This document shows positions 61,337 to 64,000 of a stretch of 64,000 bases of DNA, piece by piece. The position numbers and the translations under genes are program-made. The notes beneath the pieces were generated by a model. The model saw nothing but the letters and a program-made list of their open reading frames with translations. It was not told the origin of the DNA and searched no databases. The DNA is from Methyloligella solikamskensis (GTDB taxonomy: Bacteria > Pseudomonadota > Alphaproteobacteria > Rhizobiales > Methyloligellaceae), in NCBI RefSeq assembly GCF_042676065.1, contig NZ_JBHTJO010000001.1, positions 1,426,001-1,490,000 on the forward strand. Direction: 5' to 3'. Each line of letters starts with the position of its first letter. Positions within the stretch are counted from its first letter, which is position 1.

Positions 61337-62078
61337 TGAGATGGCGCATGACGAGAAGGCGCATAAGGAGATCATGCCTGGTGAGGTGAGCATGGAGGAG
61401 ATCGTTGCCCGGTTCTCCGATCCGGAAGCAGTGGCCGGCTATTCGGACGGTCCGGTGCGTTATGTCCCCGGCCTTGCCGATCTTCACCGCATGGCGGGTG
61501 TTCTTTTGGCCGAACGTGCTCCTGACAATGGGCGCATCCTGGTGCTCGGGGCGGGCGGAGGAATGGAACTGAAGGCTCTGGCTGAAGCTCATCCCGGCTG
61601 GACCTTCGTCGGTGTCGACCCGGCCCGGCCCATGCTCGATCTGGCGGAGCGGAAGCTAGGACCTTCAGCGGAGCGCGTTGAGTTTGTTCACGGCTATATC
61701 GATGACGCGCCGGAGGGGCCGTTCGATGGGGCGGTTTGCTTGCTGACCCTCCATTTCCTCGATGCGCCGGAGCGGACCCGCACCGCAGGCGAGATCCGGC
61801 GTCGGCTCAAGCCGGGTGCGCCGTTCGTTGCGGCTCATGTGAGCTGCCCTCAAGGGGAGGACGAACAGGATATCTGGCTCTCCCGGTACGCGGCGTTTGC
61901 GGTTGCCGCGGGGGAGGAGCCTGAGCGCGCAGATAAGTGGCGCTCCGTAACTGCTGCCAACCGGAACTTGATGTTCAGCCCGGAGAAGAATGCCGCAATT
62001 CTCGAAGCTGCCGGCTTCTCAGATGTCGCGCTGTTCTACGCGGCGTTCACCTGGCGGGGCTGGGTGGCCTACGCTTGA
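61326..62078 (+). CDS. class I SAM-dependent methyltransferase
   Basis: A 250-aa protein. The SAM loop is ILVLGAGGGMELKAL, followed by FVGVDPARPMLDLAERKL and the FDGAVCLLTLHFL core. The N-terminus carries three near-identical 5-residue units (MAHDE MAHDE KAHKE) encoded by 15-nt repeats. ATG 61326 has GGAAAGGA ahead and lies inside the Rrf2 3' end; a longer frame from 61263 is less likely. Acceptor substrate unknown; control by the coupled Rrf2 protein is inferred. Confidence 0.87.
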   Translation: MAHDEMAHDEKAHKEIMPGEVSMEEIVARFSDPEAVAGYSDGPVRYVPGLADLHRMAGVLLAERAPDNGRILVLGAGGGMELKALAEAHPGWTFVGVDPARPMLDLAERKLGPSAERVEFVHGYIDDAPEGPFDGAVCLLTLHFLDAPERTRTAGEIRRRLKPGAPFVAAHVSCPQGEDEQDIWLSRYAAFAVAAGEEPERADKWRSVTAANRNLMFSPEKNAAILEAAGFSDVALFYAAFTWRGWVAYA

Positions 62079-62101
62079 GGCCGCTTCAGGCAGACCGGAC
62101 G

Positions 62102-63127
62102 CTATTTCTCGTCCGGCTGCTTCTGCTTTGCGGATTCAGCCTCGTCCTCTTCCTTCACGCCGCTGCCGGGGATCCAGCCCGTGGGCAAAGTCTCGCCCTC
62201 GCTGAGCTGGCCGCGGGTCTTAATGAGCGAGAGGATGATGGAGCCGCCGATCAGGATGACGGTCATGAGCAGGGCCCACTCGGTGGGAATGAACTTCCCG
62301 CCATAGAGGTAGTTGGCGATCATCTTGAAGCCGATCACCAGCAGCACGAGCGACAGGCCGTATTTCAGATAGACGAAGCGCGGGACGATGCCGGCAAGCG
62401 CGAAGTAGAGCGCACGGAGGCCCAAAATCGCGAAGACGTTGGACGTGTAGACGATGAAGGGATCGGTGGTGATGGCAATGATCGCCGGGATCGAATCCAC
62501 GGCGAAGATGAGATCGGTGACCTCGATCAGCACAAGCACGAGGAAGAGGGGCGTGACGTAGAGCGCGCCCTCCTGGCGGACGAAGAAATGCTTACCGTGG
62601 AAGCGGTCGGTTAGCCGGAAGCGGCTTCGGACCGCCTTCACGATGATATTGTCCTCCAGGTCCGGTTTCTCGTCGGCCACCACCAGCATCTTCACGCCCG
62701 TCACAATCAGGAACGCGCCGAAGATCAGCGCCATCCAGGCGAATTCGTGGATCAGCTTCACGCCGGCGAAGATGAGAATGCCGCGCATGACGAGGGCGCC
62801 AAGAATGCCCCAGAAGAGCACCCGGTGCTGATGCTGGGGGGGCACCTGGAAATAGCTGAAGATCAGGACGATGACGAAGATGTTGTCGACGCTCAGCGAC
62901 TTCTCGATGAAGTAGCCGGTGAGGAAGTCGATGCCGTCCTGATGGCCTCTGAGCCAGAAAAGTCCGGCGCCGAAGATGAGCGCCAGCACGATATACATCA
63001 GGCTCAGCTTCATCGCCTCGGCGACTTTGATCTCGCGCTCCTTGCGGTGGAGAACGCCGAGATCGAACGCTAGCAGCGCCAGAACGAAGATGTTGAAGGC
63101 GATCCAGAGCCAGATGCTCGATTCCAT
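62102..63127 (-). CDS. TerC family integral membrane protein
   Basis: A 341-aa protein with about nine helices. The TerC/Alx signatures FDLGVLHRK, YFIEKSLSVDNIFVIVLIF and LVLIEVTDLIFAVDSIPAI carry the conserved membrane Asp residues. TerC/Alx members are linked to tellurite resistance and Mn(II) export. No yybP-ykoY (Mn) riboswitch could be recognised in the upstream leader. It has a C-terminal charged tail. Confidence 0.92.
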   Translation of the reverse strand: MESSIWLWIAFNIFVLALLAFDLGVLHRKEREIKVAEAMKLSLMYIVLALIFGAGLFWLRGHQDGIDFLTGYFIEKSLSVDNIFVIVLIFSYFQVPPQHQHRVLFWGILGALVMRGILIFAGVKLIHEFAWMALIFGAFLIVTGVKMLVVADEKPDLEDNIIVKAVRSRFRLTDRFHGKHFFVRQEGALYVTPLFLVLVLIEVTDLIFAVDSIPAIIAITTDPFIVYTSNVFAILGLRALYFALAGIVPRFVYLKYGLSLVLLVIGFKMIANYLYGGKFIPTEWALLMTVILIGGSIILSLIKTRGQLSEGETLPTGWIPGSGVKEEDEAESAKQKQPDEK

Positions 63128-63496
63128 TGATATGCTTTCGCTTCAATGCTCCCGAACGGGAGAGGAGTGATGGAGGTGGGCGAAGCCGGCCGTCCCTTCA
63201 AGACTGGCCTTCAAGACCGCCCCGTTGGATGCGCGCCGCACCCTAAATGCTTGTCCCTCGGCGCGCAGCTCATTTGCGCAGTCTTTCGCCCTCAGGCGCC
63301 TTTCGCGGTCCACCTCTTCTCACGGTTGGGGCCGTCCTGTCCATCGCGCGAAGGGGCTTTGATGGGGCGGCCTTCTTGAGCACCGCTTTTTGCCTGCATG
63401 AGCCGTCCTTTCGTCGTAGACTTCGCCGATATTTGAATGCGTATATTGTACGAACCGTCAGATGGCGTGACGGCTTGTATCGCGTAGGAGCCGGGG
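63128..63496. other. intergenic region upstream of terC and the lipoprotein gene
   Basis: 369 nt without a credible gene. Seen here: a hairpin CTCCC-GAAC-GGGAG (63149-63162) in the terC leader; a direct repeat CCTTCAAGAC near 63197 and 63210; and an inverted repeat CCGTCA-N7-TGACGG (63455-63473) just before the lipoprotein gene. It contains two divergent promoters that I cannot place confidently. Confidence 0.5.
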
Positions 63497-64000
63497 GTGG
63501 ATCAGCAAAGTGCATGTAGGCGCGCGCTTCGCGTTGCGCCAGAGGGGGGCGCCTCTTGGGTTGCCTTTGCGCTCGCTCTTTTCCTGCTCACCGGCTGCGC
63601 CGGCCGTCCTGGGCCGGAGGTGCTGGCCCCGGTTTCCGCAAGCGTGCCGGAGACCCAAACGGTCACGGTCTATGTGGCGACCACTCGGGCGCGGGCCGCG
63701 GCCGACAGCAATGTCTTCACCGATCAGCCGGCGCGGGGGCTGAACTACGCCGCCTTCACCATTTCCATTCCTCCCGGGCATCAGCCCGGCGCCATCGAAT
63801 GGCCCAAGGGGGCGGGGGATCCGTCCCGCGACTTCGTGGTGGTCGAGCAGCAGCGTCTCGACCGGGAAAGCTTCCGGCGTCTGACCCTGGCGGAGACCCG
63901 AGAGCGGCGCACGGGTCGCTACGGCGTCTTCGTGCATGGCTACAACAACAATTTCCAAGAGGCGCTCTTCCGGGTTGCCCAGATGGCGAACGATTCCGGC
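63497..64000 (+). CDS. alpha/beta hydrolase lipoprotein (DUF900-like), 3' truncated by window
   Basis: A 168-codon open frame runs off the window end. GTG 63497 has AGGAG (63486-63490) six bases ahead. The product starts with a basic stretch, then FALALFLLTGC, a lipobox with Cys34, so it should be a lipoprotein. The later part has VTVYVATTRARAA and YGVFVHGYNNNFQEAL, matching the DUF900 alpha/beta hydrolase family in which HGYN precedes the nucleophile. The catalytic Ser, Asp and His lie beyond the window. Confidence 0.8.
   Translation, partial: MDQQSACRRALRVAPEGGASWVAFALALFLLTGCAGRPGPEVLAPVSASVPETQTVTVYVATTRARAAADSNVFTDQPARGLNYAAFTISIPPGHQPGAIEWPKGAGDPSRDFVVVEQQRLDRESFRRLTLAETRERRTGRYGVFVHGYNNNFQEALFRVAQMANDSG

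Noticed and set aside
62979..63450. Manganese (yybP-ykoY) riboswitch upstream of terC
   Set aside because: I looked for the conserved GGGGAGUAG and GCCUGACG-type blocks on the minus strand and did not find them. A covariance-model scan would settle it.
63458..63958. Minus-strand frame at the window end
   Set aside because: It is antisense to the lipoprotein hydrolase frame, which has a ribosome site, lipobox and HGYN motif.
1..64000. CRISPR array, prophage, IS element or toxin-antitoxin/defence locus
   Set aside because: No evenly spaced repeats, transposase, integrase or known defence genes were found on either strand.

Overview
The window is about 64 kb of GC-rich, gene-dense chromosomal DNA. 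It most resembles a free-living alphaproteobacterium of the Hyphomicrobiales (Rhizobiales) type. Reasons: a DUF2865 protein, a class II (plant-type) DAHP synthase, a fused CysN/CysC, a short zinc-less GltX, an Atm1-type ABC exporter next to psd-pssA, frequent GTG/TTG starts with ATGA overlaps, and the local order rpiA-DUF2059-(VOC)-gor. The order is compared from memory, not by search. I see no prophage, insertion sequence, CRISPR array, rRNA operon or known defence system.

Layout. 1-8.2 kb: 3' part of a succinate-semialdehyde dehydrogenase, an overlapping rpiA-DUF2059-VOC-gor-SDR run, then a convergent carboxylate-amine ligase/VIT1 pair and class II DAHP synthase. 8.3-17.3 kb: nadE, gltX, DUF2865, two GNATs, cysS, a 40-aa membrane ORF and cimA. 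17.3-26.7 kb: LOG-family protein, a long acidic LysM envelope protein, Atm1-like ABC exporter, psd, pssA, and the sulfate-activation genes cysD-cysNC. 26.7-29.5 kb: a tail-anchored hypothetical, a Tat-exported Cys-rich protein, tRNA-Gln(CTG) and an unknown protein. 29.6-44 kb: a housekeeping backbone (ppx, rlmE, guaB, MAPEG, rsmB, guaA) interrupted by an MFS pump, arsM, a divergent AraC/arylsulfatase pair and a TPR protein. Two copies of one palindromic intergenic repeat flank guaB-rsmB.

44-64 kb is accessory: a winged-helix protein with an apparent CTG start, lrgA-lrgB with a divergent LysR gene, and then small regulator-plus-target modules. These are CGNR/hydrolase, TetR/aldo-keto reductase (frameshifted), TetR/cupin, ArsR/SRPBCC and Rrf2/methyltransferase. 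Several carry clear inverted-repeat operators. Also here are tandem paralogous exported proteins with L,D-transpeptidase-like motifs, a homocysteine S-methyltransferase, YbaK, a transglutaminase, TerC and the start of an alpha/beta-hydrolase lipoprotein cut by the window end.

The most informative new observations are regulatory: the overlapping divergent promoters plus 11-bp operator at the CGNR/hydrolase pair, the two abutting 21-bp TetR operators, and the two same-geometry ArsR operators. Next come the tandem transpeptidase-like pair, the CTG start, and the tiny membrane ORF abutting cimA. No single block looks like a wholly new system.
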